Positions 7,020 to 15,783 of a stretch of DNA of 64,000 nt are shown here, in pieces. Location: assembly GCF_029945885.1 (NCBI RefSeq), contig NZ_JAQSDK010000006.1:223016-287015 (forward strand), in the 5' to 3' direction. Source of the DNA: Brevundimonas sp. Its GTDB lineage: Bacteria; Pseudomonadota; Alphaproteobacteria; Caulobacterales; Caulobacteraceae. The number at the start of each line of letters is the position of its first letter. Position 1 is the stretch's first letter. The position numbers and the translations under genes were made by a program. Under the pieces are notes generated by a model that saw only the letters and a list, made by a program, of their open reading frames with translations, was not told where the DNA came from and searched no databases.

Positions 7020-7643
7020 ATGATCAGACGCTCCCTCGCCGCCCTCGCCCTGCTGCTGCTGTGGCCGACCCTCGCCCTGGCCCAGGACGCTGCCGCGCCG
7101 CCGCCACCCCTGCCCCGGGTGGTGATGGAAACCTCGGCCGGTCGCATTGTCATCGCGGTCAACGACCGTCAGGCCCCGATCACCGGCGGCAACTTCCTCA
7201 GATATGTCGATGAACACCGGTTCGACGGCACCAGCTTCTATCGCGCCGTGCGCGCGGCCCCCGATCTGGGACTGGTCCAGGGCGGCACCAACAATGACCC
7301 GGCCAAGACCCTGCCGCCCATCGCCCACGAGCCGACGACGGTGACCGGCCTCAGCCATGTCGACGGCGCGGTGTCGATGGCCCGCTATGACCCCGGCACG
7401 GCCACGGGCGACTTCTTCGTCTCGGTCGGCCCCTCCCCCTCCTATGACGCGGGTCGGCCGTTCTCGATCGATGACTATGGTTTCGCCGTCTTCGGCAGGG
7501 TGGTCGAGGGTATGGATGTCGTGCGCGGCATCCTGGTCGCCCCGACCTCTCCGACCGAGGGTGACGGCTTCATGCGCGGCCAGATGCTGGAGCCGCGCAT
7601 CACCATCGTCTCGGCGCGACGCGAAACCGCCCCCGTGCCCTAG
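7020..7643 (+). CDS. Periplasmic cyclophilin-type peptidyl-prolyl isomerase
   Basis: A 207-residue protein with a signal peptide (MIRRSLAALALLLLWPTLALAQ) and a cyclophilin fold: VVMETSAGRIVIAV, GTSFYRAVR with the catalytic-type Arg75, LVQGGTNNDP, GDFFVSVGP and FAVFGRVVEGMDVV. It would speed proline isomerisation of exported proteins. The start at ATG 7020 keeps the signal peptide at the N-terminus. The stop codon shares the four bases CTAG with the stop of the convergent gene on the minus strand. Confidence 0.9.
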   Translation: MIRRSLAALALLLLWPTLALAQDAAAPPPPLPRVVMETSAGRIVIAVNDRQAPITGGNFLRYVDEHRFDGTSFYRAVRAAPDLGLVQGGTNNDPAKTLPPIAHEPTTVTGLSHVDGAVSMARYDPGTATGDFFVSVGPSPSYDAGRPFSIDDYGFAVFGRVVEGMDVVRGILVAPTSPTEGDGFMRGQMLEPRITIVSARRETAPVP

Positions 7644-8715
7644 CGGCCCGAATGCGCCAGCAATTCCGCCAGATCGGCCTTCCAGAACACCGCCCAGGTA
7701 TGGGTGCCGTGGCCGTGGCCGTCGACGCTGTTCGGGATCAGCCGGTAGCGGCCGTTGCGGATGCGCGGCGCATATTGTTCCGACAGGCCCAGCTCGGGCG
7801 GATTGATGAAGTCATCGGCCGAGTTGATCCAGGTCAGGGGCGCGGTGATCTTTTCCAGACCGGCCGAGGGATCATAGTTCCACGAGGCATTGACCTGGTA
7901 CCACAGGTCATTGGCGTCCAGCGCCGGGATGCGCCGGTCCTGCTGCGCCGCCAGCCAGCCGTCGGCGATCTCGCGCGTGGCCAGGTCGCGCTGCATCGGC
8001 ATCGGGGCCGAACCCGCCAGCAGCAGCAGGTCGACCGCCGTGCGCAGCCCCTGCCGCGGCTGTTCGACATAGTCGCCGCCCTGCCAGGCCGGATCGCTGC
8101 GGATACCGTCCAGCAGCATGGCCCGCCACAGCCGGTTGCGCCCGGTGATGGCCGTCGGCTGGCAGGCCATCGGCATCAGGGCGTCGGCAAATTCGGGATG
8201 GGTCTCGCCCCAGACGAAGATATGCATACAGCCCATCGAGGTGCCGAAGATCAGCCGCAGGTGATCGACCCCCGCCCCTCGACCAGCAGCCGCCGCTGGG
8301 CCTCGACCATGTCGGCATAGTCGTATTCGGGAAAGGCCGCGCGCAGTCCGTCGCTGGGCTTGGACGAGCCGCCGTGGCCCAGGTTGTCGGGCAGGATGAC
8401 GTAGTAGCGGGTCAGGTCCAGAGGCTGGCCGGGTCCGTACAGCTCGTCGGCGAACTGCGGCACCAGGAATTGCGCGCCCGTCCCGCCGGTGCCGTGCAGG
8501 ATCATCACCGCATTGGTGATCCGGCCGGTGGTGTCACGCGCCGGCGTGCCCAGGGTGCGGTAGTGGATCGTCAGCTCGGGCAGGACCGCGCCCGATTCCA
8601 GGGCGAATTCCCGGGTGCGATAGTCCCCCTCGACCGGTACCGGGGTCTGGGCCCCGGCCAAACCGGCCCACAGCGCCAGCGCCGCCCCCGCCATCCATCC
8701 TGTCGTGATCCGCAT
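7640..8715 (-). pseudogene. MetX-like alpha/beta hydrolase with single-base frameshift
   Basis: Two reading frames together make one secreted alpha/beta hydrolase of the homoserine O-acetyltransferase-like family. The first frame (from ATG 8715) gives the signal peptide, YRTLGTP, MILHGTGGTGAQF and LPDNLGHGGSSKPSDGL, then meets a stop just past LLVEGRG. The second frame continues with DHLRLIFGTSMGCMHIFVWGE, which holds the nucleophile Ser in GTSMG, and runs to a normal C-terminus with the catalytic-type Asp (NSADDF) and His (DGHGHGTH). Restoring one base in the C-run at 8269-8273 would join the frames. Either the gene is disrupted or the base is a sequencing error in a homopolymer. Confidence 0.8.
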
Positions 8716-8813
8716 CGGCCTGCTCCCTGTCCAGTTCCGCGGGGGTCCCGCCTGCCCCTCCATGGCCTGAACCTCCGGATGGAATTGATCAACCCGGCCG
8801 GGTCAATCCGGTG

Positions 8814-9794
8814 TCACGGTATTGGCCGGGCGACCCGGGGGGCGGAAGCCTGGGCCAGGGCCTGTCTGAAGAATCGCACGACCTCCCGGTTGAACCCGAC
8901 CTTGAAGGCGGCGCGGTCGAAACCAGGTGCCGAGGCGCACAACTCAGGCGCAACGGCCTGCATGTCCGGGCCGCACGGCGTCAGGAAGTCATAGTGGCCG
9001 GCCCTGTCGACGCGGTGATACTCCGGAGCCCGCCCCAGCCGGTCCCGCACGGGCTCGACGTTGTAGGGGGACGGCAGGATCTGGTCGTCAGCCGCCTGCC
9101 ACAGCTGTACCGGCAGGATGACCGACGTCAGGCTTTCATCTGTGAACGACAGGCCCAGGGCCGGGGCGGCGATGACAGCGGCCTTGACGCGCAGGTCGCG
9201 AGTCTCGGGCTGCCAGTCCGTCAGGTCCAGCCCGCCGAGCGCCGCCACCAGCCGACAGGCGAAGACCTCCGGATGGGCTGCACAGTGAGCCAGGATCATC
9301 TGCGCGTCCGAAACCCCGCCGATGATGGACGTCACCGTCAAGCCGCCGGCCGAGAAGCCGAAGGCCCCGACCCGCTCGGGATCGACCGTGACGGGACCCG
9401 CCCAGGGGCCGGTCATATAGTCGATCAGGCGGCTCAGCTGGGGTGCCCGCCCGGTCAGGTGCAGGCCGCGGCTCTGATCCCGGAAATTGTCGCCGGGATG
9501 GGTCAGGGCGGCGACGACAAAGCCGGCCTCCGCCAGCGCCTCGGCGGTGTCGGCGTGGCCGCCGTACCAGCCGCCGCTGCCGTGCGAAATGACCACCAGG
9601 GGTCGCGCCGACCCATCGTCCGAACCTGCCGGCAGCCAGACGCCCCCCTCGATCGTCTCCCCGTCGGGACCGGCGAAATGGATCAGCTGATCAGGGGCAT
9701 CGGCCTGGGCGCGTGCCGTGACCGGCACGGCCCCGATCAGGGCGAAGGCGAGCACCGCAGCCAGAAGGTGCGGGCTGGAAGCAGGAAGGCGCAT
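8814..9794 (-). CDS. Secreted alpha/beta hydrolase (dienelactone hydrolase/PAF-acetylhydrolase-like)
   Basis: A 326-residue protein with a signal peptide ending near VTARAQA. It has the usual hydrolase elements: VVISHGSGGWYGG (oxyanion hole), the nucleophile elbow GAFGFSAGGLT, and a late Asp in LWQAADDQILPS with His in DRAGHYDFL. The start at ATG 9794 has GGAG upstream; a longer frame starting further upstream would add a charged stretch before the signal peptide. The substrate is unknown. It is transcribed toward the frameshifted hydrolase and away from the LytTR regulator gene at 9944. Confidence 0.85.
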   Translation of the reverse strand: MRLPASSPHLLAAVLAFALIGAVPVTARAQADAPDQLIHFAGPDGETIEGGVWLPAGSDDGSARPLVVISHGSGGWYGGHADTAEALAEAGFVVAALTHPGDNFRDQSRGLHLTGRAPQLSRLIDYMTGPWAGPVTVDPERVGAFGFSAGGLTVTSIIGGVSDAQMILAHCAAHPEVFACRLVAALGGLDLTDWQPETRDLRVKAAVIAAPALGLSFTDESLTSVILPVQLWQAADDQILPSPYNVEPVRDRLGRAPEYHRVDRAGHYDFLTPCGPDMQAVAPELCASAPGFDRAAFKVGFNREVVRFFRQALAQASAPRVARPIP

Positions 9795-9943
9795 GGAAGT
9801 CTCCGGTTTGGACTGGCCCGACTGTCCCTCTCCGACGCGCCATCGCCAGTCGGTTTTCGCCAACGGGCGAGTGGGTTCGTGTGGCGGCGAATGGTTCCGC
9901 TTGCCGACCTCATCGCTATAGTTGGTCCATGAGGGATGCGACG

Positions 9944-10723
9944 ATGCAGTCGATGAACACGACCCGGGCCTGGGTGATCGACCTGTCGGGCTTCGCGGCG
10001 GCCGGTGTGATCCTCGGCGTCGTCGGGCCGTTCGGGACCTTCTTCAACGACGCCCTGCCGCAGCGTGTTGCCTACTGGATGTGCCTGTGCCTGATCAGCG
10101 GCGTGGTCATCGGCGCGGCCGTGCGCTGGACCTGGCCCCCGGCGCGGCGTCGGGGGTTGCCGGCCTGGGCCTGGGTCCCGGCCGTCGCCGTGGCGATCAC
10201 CGTTCCGCTGGGCCTGCTGTCGCGGGTCATCGCCATCGGCCTCTGGCCGGGTGTCCGTCAGGCTGTCGGCTGGACCGAGTGGTATGGTCAGGCCCTGTTG
10301 GTCGAGCTGGTGCTTCTGGCTCTCTATGTCGCGGCCCATTCCCGGGCGGGATGGCTGACCGGCCCCGCAGCGCCGGCGATGGTCCCTGTTGAGGCGGGCG
10401 CGGCCCGGATCCTGGATCGCCTGCCGCGACGGCTCGGGCGGGACCTGCTCTGCCTGCAGATGGAGGATCACTATGTTCGCCTTCATACGCTGGAAGGCTC
10501 AGTGCTCGTGTTGATGCCCTTCACCCGGGCCATCGCCGACGTCGGACCTATCGATGGCCTGAGGGTGCATCGCTCCTGGTGGGTGGCGCGTCAGGCCGTT
10601 CGGGGCGTCATCCACGACGGGCGCAATCTCCGGCTCAGGTTGACCTCGGGCCTCGAGGCTCCGGTCGCCCGCGCCAGGATCGCGGAGCTCAAGGCCGCCG
10701 GATGGCTGGCCGGCGATGTTTGA
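9944..10723 (+). CDS. Membrane-bound LytTR-domain transcription regulator
   Basis: A 259-residue protein with about four hydrophobic helices in the first 130 residues (GFAAAGVILGVVGPFGTFF; YWMCLCLISGVVIGAAVRW; AWVPAVAVAITVPLGLLS; ALLVELVLLALYVAA). A C-terminal LytTR DNA-binding domain follows: DLLCLQMEDHYVRLHT, then GLRVHRSWWVARQAV and LRLRLTSGLEAPVARAR. Proteins of this build sense something at the membrane and regulate a nearby target. The start at ATG 9944 has GAGGGA seven bases upstream. ATG 9929 is an alternative, lying about seven bases after a TATAGT box, which would make a leaderless message. A target could be the divergent hydrolase. Confidence 0.85.
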   Translation: MQSMNTTRAWVIDLSGFAAAGVILGVVGPFGTFFNDALPQRVAYWMCLCLISGVVIGAAVRWTWPPARRRGLPAWAWVPAVAVAITVPLGLLSRVIAIGLWPGVRQAVGWTEWYGQALLVELVLLALYVAAHSRAGWLTGPAAPAMVPVEAGAARILDRLPRRLGRDLLCLQMEDHYVRLHTLEGSVLVLMPFTRAIADVGPIDGLRVHRSWWVARQAVRGVIHDGRNLRLRLTSGLEAPVARARIAELKAAGWLAGDV

Positions 10724-10733
10724 TTTCCCGGTC

Positions 10734-11588
10734 TCAGGGTTTCAGGCGGGCCTTCAGGCTGGACGTGTCCCAGCGGTTGCCGCCCATGGCCTGGACCTCG
10801 GCGTAGTAGCCGTCGACCAGGGCTGTCATGTCCAGGGTCGCGCCATTGGCCCGGGCCTCGTCCAGCACCAGGCCCAGATCCTTGCGCATCCAGTCGACGG
10901 CGAAGCCGAAGTCGAACTCGCCCCTGGCCGCCGTCTTCCAGCGGTTGTCCATCTGCCAGCTCTGGGCCGCGCCCTTGGAGATGGCGTCATAGACGGCGTC
11001 GGTATCCAGACCGGCAGCCTTGGCGAAATGCACCGCCTCGGCCAGGCCCTGGACCACGCCGGCGATGGCGATCTGGTTGACCATCTTGGTCAGCTGTCCG
11101 GCCCCGGACGGCCCCATATGTTTGACGGCCTTGGCATAGGCCAGCACGGCGGGCTCGACCCGGGCCAGGGCATCGGCATCGCCGCCGGCCATCACGCTCA
11201 ACTGGCCGTTCTCGGCCCCGGCCTGACCGCCCGACACCGGGGCGTCGATGAAGAACCGGCCCGACTCCAGGGCCAGCGCCGCCATCTCGCGCGCCACCGT
11301 CGCCGAGGTCGTCGTGTGGTCGACGATCACCGCCCCGGCGGCCAGATGCGGCAGGGCCTGGGTGACGACCTGGCGCACGTCGTCGTCATTGCCGACACAC
11401 AGGACCAGAAGGTCTGCCCCTGCGGCCGCTTCCGCCACCGTCGGCGCGCAGGCCCCGCCGGTCGCCGACGTCCAGGCCCCGGCCTTGGCCGACGAGCGGT
11501 TGAAGCCCGTCACCGTATAGCCTGCGCTCAGCAGGTGGCGGGCCATCGGGGCCCCCATGACACCCAGTCCGGCAAAGGCGATCTTCAT
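10734..11588 (-). CDS. Beta-hydroxyacid dehydrogenase (3-hydroxyisobutyrate dehydrogenase-like)
   Basis: A 284-residue NAD(P)-dependent enzyme with MKIAFAGLGVMGAPMARHL (dinucleotide loop), IDAPVSGGQAGAENGQL (substrate binding) and MGPSGAGQLTKMVNQ (catalytic lysine). It could reduce tartronate semialdehyde or oxidise a 3-hydroxy acid; the exact substrate is not decided by sequence. Its ATG overlaps the stop of the flavin-reductase gene as ATGA, so the two are coupled. The resemblance to MmsB at the left edge shows two paralogues in this window, only one of which sits in a valine-pathway context. Confidence 0.85.
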   Translation of the reverse strand: MKIAFAGLGVMGAPMARHLLSAGYTVTGFNRSSAKAGAWTSATGGACAPTVAEAAAGADLLVLCVGNDDDVRQVVTQALPHLAAGAVIVDHTTTSATVAREMAALALESGRFFIDAPVSGGQAGAENGQLSVMAGGDADALARVEPAVLAYAKAVKHMGPSGAGQLTKMVNQIAIAGVVQGLAEAVHFAKAAGLDTDAVYDAISKGAAQSWQMDNRWKTAARGEFDFGFAVDWMRKDLGLVLDEARANGATLDMTALVDGYYAEVQAMGGNRWDTSSLKARLKP

Positions 11589-12085
11589 GTCTGCGGCTCC
11601 AATGCGGTGCCGTAGCGGCCGCGGAAATAGGTCAGGGCGTCCCCGGCCCGGCTCTCGACGGCCTGTACCGCACCGACGATGACCAGATGGTCGCCCATCC
11701 GGATCCGGTCGTGGGCCGTGCAGTCCAGCCGCACCAAGGCATTGCGCAGCCGGGGCGGCTCGGGATTGGTGGTGTCGAACTCGTCGGGACTCAGCCGGCA
11801 GCTGCCCCAGGCGAACCGGTCCGACATCTCGCGGTCATCGACCGGCAGGACATGGATGGCGAATCGCCCGGCGGCGGCGAACAGGTCGTGGCGGTCAGAG
11901 CTGTCATCCAGGCACCAGAGTACCAGCGGCGGATCCAGCGATACCGAGGTGAAGGAGTTGACCGTGATCCCGATCCCGCCGTCGTCCGACTGGGTCGTGA
12001 CGACGCAGACGCCGGTGGCGAATCCGCCCAGCGCCTTGCGATACTCGGTCAGGTCAAAGGGGGGGGCGATGGGGGTCTGGGTCAC
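11585..12085 (-). CDS. Flavin reductase-like domain protein
   Basis: A 166-residue FMN-binding split-barrel protein: YRKALGGFATGVCVVTT, then ITVNSFTSVSLDPPLVLWCL and FAIHVLPVDDREMSDRFA. These are the marks of NAD(P)H:flavin reductases that feed reduced flavin to two-component monooxygenases. No monooxygenase gene is adjacent; instead the gene is coupled by a 4-bp overlap to a beta-hydroxyacid dehydrogenase. The partner is therefore unknown. Confidence 0.88.
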   Translation of the reverse strand: MTQTPIAPPFDLTEYRKALGGFATGVCVVTTQSDDGGIGITVNSFTSVSLDPPLVLWCLDDSSDRHDLFAAAGRFAIHVLPVDDREMSDRFAWGSCRLSPDEFDTTNPEPPRLRNALVRLDCTAHDRIRMGDHLVIVGAVQAVESRAGDALTYFRGRYGTALEPQT

Positions 12086-12232
12086 CTCCCACGACTAGGC
12101 GAGCCCCCCGTCCCGGGCAAGGGCATTGGCACCTTTGACGTCCGATCAGTGCATGGTCGTGAAATGAAAACCGGTTCTTAACGTCGAGGGCGGATTTTAC
12201 GGCTAACGAACAGCGTTAAGAGCAGCCTGACC

Positions 12233-13135
12233 ATGTCCATGAGCGACCGTCCCATCCTGATCAAGAAGATCAAGAAGGTCGTTGGCGGTGGCCACCACGG
12301 CGGGGCCTGGAAGGTCGCCTACGCTGATTTCGTGACCGCGATGATGGCCTTCTTCCTGCTCATGTGGCTGATCAACATGACCGATCCCGAGCAGAAGCGC
12401 GGTATCGCCGAATATTTCGCCCCGGCCAGTGTGTCCCAGACGACCTCCGGCTCGGGTGGTATCCTCGGTGGCACCTCGCTCGGTGATGACGGGGCCAAGG
12501 GCTCCGGTGCCATGTCGGTCGTCACCCAGCTCGCGCCCGAGGCCCCGCAGGATGCGCCGCCGGAAGCCGGCCAGAGCAGCAATCTCGCCGCCGCCAGTGA
12601 GTCCGACCTGCGCGAGGAGATCGCCCGGCGCGAGGCCGCGGACTTCGCCAGTGCCGCCGCCTCCCTGCGTCAGGCCATGCAGTCGATGCCGGAACTGGCT
12701 GAATTGTCGAAACAGCTGATCGTCGACCAGACCCCCGAGGGGCTGCGCATCCAACTGGTCGACCAGGAGGGCCGTTCGATGTTCGAACAGAATTCCGCCC
12801 GTCCCAATGCCCGGGCCCAGATCCTGCTGCGCGCCATTTCCCGGGTTATCAACCAGCTGCCCAACCGGATTTCGGTGACCGGCCACACCAGCGCCGCCCC
12901 CGGTTCTAACCGGGCCACCCGCCCGGCCGACTGGGCCCTGTCGTCCGAGCGGGCCGATGCTTCGCGCGTGATCCTGCAGGCGGCCGGGGTCGATCCGGAC
13001 CGGGTCTACCAGGTCTCGGGCAAGGCCGGATCCGATCCCCTGTATCCCGATGACCCCACCCTGGCCGGCAACCGCCGCATCGCCATCGTCCTGCTGCGCG
13101 AAGCCCCGGTCCTGCCCTCGGACACCAGCCTGTGA
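12233..13135 (+). CDS. motB: Flagellar motor stator protein MotB
   Basis: A 300-residue inner-membrane protein that couples proton flow to flagellar rotation with MotA. The N-terminus KKIKKVVGGGHHGGAWKVAY is followed by the single transmembrane helix DFVTAMMAFFLLMWLI with the essential Asp32. A plug/linker follows, then a C-terminal OmpA-like peptidoglycan-binding domain (RISVTGHTSAAP; WALSSERADASRVIL). There is no motA next to it, as is also known for Caulobacter, where the two genes are apart. A second ATG six bases downstream (12239) is an alternative start. The region upstream holds CTTAACG (12177) and CGTTAAG (12214) as an inverted repeat with a long loop. Confidence 0.95.
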   Translation: MSMSDRPILIKKIKKVVGGGHHGGAWKVAYADFVTAMMAFFLLMWLINMTDPEQKRGIAEYFAPASVSQTTSGSGGILGGTSLGDDGAKGSGAMSVVTQLAPEAPQDAPPEAGQSSNLAAASESDLREEIARREAADFASAAASLRQAMQSMPELAELSKQLIVDQTPEGLRIQLVDQEGRSMFEQNSARPNARAQILLRAISRVINQLPNRISVTGHTSAAPGSNRATRPADWALSSERADASRVILQAAGVDPDRVYQVSGKAGSDPLYPDDPTLAGNRRIAIVLLREAPVLPSDTSL

Positions 13136-13255
13136 CCCGGGCGCGCTTCGGCTGGCGCGCGAACCGGCTTGCGTCGGACGGCAAGCTGTCGCCTGATCTG
13201 ACCATGAACGGTCCGCTGTCAAAATCTCGTCGGATTCCGGTGTGGACCTAGGGCC

Positions 13256-14029
13256 GTGACCCAGCATATCCCCCAGCGCCAGCTTCGCTTCTTTATGACG
13301 GCGACCGCGCCCTGCCCCTATCTGCCGGGCCAGACCGAGCGGAAGGTGTTCGCCAACCTGCCGTTCAGCGACGGGGCCTGGGTCAATGACGAACTGACCC
13401 AGGCGGGGTTCCGCCGCAGCCAGAACATCGCCTACCGCCCGGCCTGCGAGGCCTGCGACGCCTGTGTGTCCGTTCGGCTGCCGGTCGGGGAATTCAGTTT
13501 CTCAAGATCCCACCGCAAGGTGCTGGCCCGCAACGCCGATCTGTCCCGCGATCTGGTCGAGGCTGAGGCCACGACCGAACAGTTCGACCTGCTGCGCCGC
13601 TACCTGCATCGTCGCCATCCGGACGGCGGCATGAGCGACATGGGCTGGCTCGACTATGTCGCCATGATCGAGGACACGGCGGTACGGACCCATCTGATCG
13701 AATACCGCCTGCCCTCGCCCGACGGCGGGCCCGGCGATCTGGTCGGGGTCTGCCTGACCGACCTGCTCGGGGACGGTCTGTCGATGGTCTACAGCTTTTT
13801 CGACCCGGATCTGGAACGGCGCAGCCTCGGGGTCTTCGCCATCCTGGACCATCTGCGTCAGGCCGCCATCGTGCGCCTGCCCTATGTCTATCTGGGCTAC
13901 TGGGTCCGGGGTTCACAGAAGATGGACTACAAGGCGCGCTTCCGGCCGATGGACGCCCTGACCCGGTCCGGCTGGCAGCGTTTGCCGGTTCATACGGACA
14001 CGCCCGCAGTGCCCCCTGTAGACAGCTAG
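13256..14029 (+). CDS. bpt: Aspartate/glutamate leucyltransferase (arginyltransferase family)
   Basis: A 257-residue enzyme that attaches leucine from Leu-tRNA to proteins with N-terminal Asp or Glu, feeding the ClpS/ClpAP N-degron pathway. Typical marks are QLRFFMTATAPCPYLPGQ, the cysteine set CEACDACVSVRLPV, GVCLTDLLGDGLSMVYSFFDPD and LGYWVRGSQKMDYKARFRP. The start is GTG at 13256, because the family begins with TQHxPxRQLRFF and no ATG is available there. The gene is convergent with the M48 protease gene, 10 bp away. Confidence 0.94.
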   Translation: MTQHIPQRQLRFFMTATAPCPYLPGQTERKVFANLPFSDGAWVNDELTQAGFRRSQNIAYRPACEACDACVSVRLPVGEFSFSRSHRKVLARNADLSRDLVEAEATTEQFDLLRRYLHRRHPDGGMSDMGWLDYVAMIEDTAVRTHLIEYRLPSPDGGPGDLVGVCLTDLLGDGLSMVYSFFDPDLERRSLGVFAILDHLRQAAIVRLPYVYLGYWVRGSQKMDYKARFRPMDALTRSGWQRLPVHTDTPAVPPVDS

Positions 14030-14039
14030 GCCGACCGTC

Positions 14040-15119
14040 TCAGCGGGTCGACGGAACCGAGGTTGCGAACGGTGGCGGTGCAGCCGCCCGCTGTGAAGCG
14101 CCCCAGGGTCCCGGTGCGGGCCCCGGGCCAGGTTCCTGATCCGGGGCCTGCCACGGACCCGGATCCCGACCGCCGGCGAATTCGACCAGGGCGGCGACGC
14201 GACTGTCGATCGATGGATGGGTCGCGAACAGCCCCTCCAGCCCGCGCCCGTCGGGCTGGTTGTCGAGGAACATCAGCTGGACCTCGTCGGGCGCGCGCAC
14301 ATTGGAGCGGCCCTCGATCTTGCGCAGGGCCGCGATCATCGCATCCGGATTCTTGGTCAGCTCCACCGAACCGGCGTCGGCCACATATTCCCGCGTCCGC
14401 GACAGCATCATGCGGATCACCAGGGCCAGGCCGAATCCGACGGCGGCGATGGCGATACCGATCAGCATCAGCGGTCCGGCGTTCTTGTTGTCCCGGCTAC
14501 CGCCGCGCGAGAAGAAGATGCCGCGCACCACCAGTTCGGCGATGACGCTGATGATGCCCGCGAAGATCGAGGCGATCACCATGGTGCGGACGTCCTTGTT
14601 GATGACGTGGGTCATCTCGTGCGCCAGCACCGCCTCCAGCTCATCTCGGTCCATCGCCTGCATCAGGCCGCGGGTCACGGTGACGCTATAGCGACCCTCG
14701 TGCAGGCCCGAGGCATAGGCGTTCATGCCCGGCGTCTCGATGATCCGCAGCGCCGGCGTCCGCATCCCGCGCGAAATCGCCAGGTTTTCGAGCAGATTAT
14801 AGAGTTCAGGCTCGTCCCGTCGCTCGACCTTTCGGGCTCCGGTGATCACATCGATCATCGTCTGGCTGCCGAAATAGGCGATGGCGAACCAGATGGCGGC
14901 GATGACAAAGGCCATCGGCACGGTCCAGCCCAGCATCGCACCGGCCAGGGCCATATCGTCGCCCAGACTGCCGCCCGTGCCCGCGATCATACCCAATCCC
15001 ATCAGGATCAGCTGCACCCCGTACAGGATGCCGATCAGCAGGACGGGAAACCCGGCCAGCAGCAGGGCTGACCGGGTATTATTGGCCCAAATATGGGTCT
15101 TGAGTCCGACGGCAGCCAA
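14040..15119 (-). CDS. M48 family membrane metalloprotease (HtpX-like)
   Basis: A 359-residue membrane zinc protease. The first 90 residues hold two hydrophobic helices. HEMTH at residues 167-171 is the zinc site, two more helices follow, and the later glutamate lies in REYVADAGSVEL. The proline/glycine-rich C-tail (about 35 residues) is unusual for HtpX. The start is TTG at 15119, supported by AGGAGG eight bases upstream and by the lack of any ATG before residue 40. It is cotranscribed with lemA (12 bp apart). LemA and M48 proteases are a recurrent pair, probably in membrane-protein quality control. Confidence 0.9.
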   Translation of the reverse strand: MAAVGLKTHIWANNTRSALLLAGFPVLLIGILYGVQLILMGLGMIAGTGGSLGDDMALAGAMLGWTVPMAFVIAAIWFAIAYFGSQTMIDVITGARKVERRDEPELYNLLENLAISRGMRTPALRIIETPGMNAYASGLHEGRYSVTVTRGLMQAMDRDELEAVLAHEMTHVINKDVRTMVIASIFAGIISVIAELVVRGIFFSRGGSRDNKNAGPLMLIGIAIAAVGFGLALVIRMMLSRTREYVADAGSVELTKNPDAMIAALRKIEGRSNVRAPDEVQLMFLDNQPDGRGLEGLFATHPSIDSRVAALVEFAGGRDPGPWQAPDQEPGPGPAPGPWGASQRAAAPPPFATSVPSTR

Positions 15120-15131
15120 GGCTCAAGCCTC

Positions 15132-15701
15132 CTAGAAGCTGACCTTGGGCGGGGCGGCCGACATCGTGGCCCGCTCGCCGTCGCCGACGTCGAAGAACGG
15201 CTTGTCCGAGCCGAAGCCGAACAGGCCGGCGAACAGCACGGTCGGGAACTGGCGACGGACGGCGTTGAATTCGCTGACGGCATTGTTGAAGAAGCGGCGT
15301 GCGGCGGCCAGTTTGTTCTCGATGTCCGACAGGTCGGCCTGCAGTTGCAGGAAGTTCGTGTTGGCCTTGAGGTCCGGATAGGCCTCCGACAGGGCGAACA
15401 GCTTGCCCAGCGCGCCGCTGAGCATGTTCTCGGCCTGGACCTTGTCGTTGATCGAATCGGCCGAGGTCGCCGCGTTGCGGGCCTGGATCACGGCGTCCAG
15501 CGTGCTCTTCTCATGGGTCGCATAGCCTTTGACCGTATCCACCAGATTGGGAATCAGGTCCTGGCGCTGCTTCAGCTGCACATCGATGTCGGCGAACGAC
15601 TGGTTGGCCGACTGATCCAGCGCCACCAGCCGGTTGTAGGCTCCAACGATGACGAACAGCAGGATGACGACGATGACGCCGACGACGATCAGGGTGGTCA
15701 T
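15132..15701 (-). CDS. lemA: LemA family protein
   Basis: A 189-residue protein with one N-terminal membrane helix (TLIVVGVIVVILLFVIVGAYNRLV) followed by a coiled-coil helical domain. The family motif is DQSANQSFADIDVQLKQRQ then LIPNLVDTVKGYATHE. The length is the family norm. The role is unknown in detail. Its gene directly precedes an M48 protease gene whose ribosome site overlaps the end of lemA. Confidence 0.92.
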   Translation of the reverse strand: MTTLIVVGVIVVILLFVIVGAYNRLVALDQSANQSFADIDVQLKQRQDLIPNLVDTVKGYATHEKSTLDAVIQARNAATSADSINDKVQAENMLSGALGKLFALSEAYPDLKANTNFLQLQADLSDIENKLAAARRFFNNAVSEFNAVRRQFPTVLFAGLFGFGSDKPFFDVGDGERATMSAAPPKVSF

Positions 15702-15783
15702 ATGAATGGTCCTCCAGACTTTAACTGACAGTATCGCGCGTCCGGCGGCGCGCCTCTAATGAAATCGGCGTCACCTGCGGGCG

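Noticed and set aside
13134..13164. GCGCGC-containing stem after motB as a terminator
   Set aside because: The stem is interrupted and no T-run follows; evidence is too weak.
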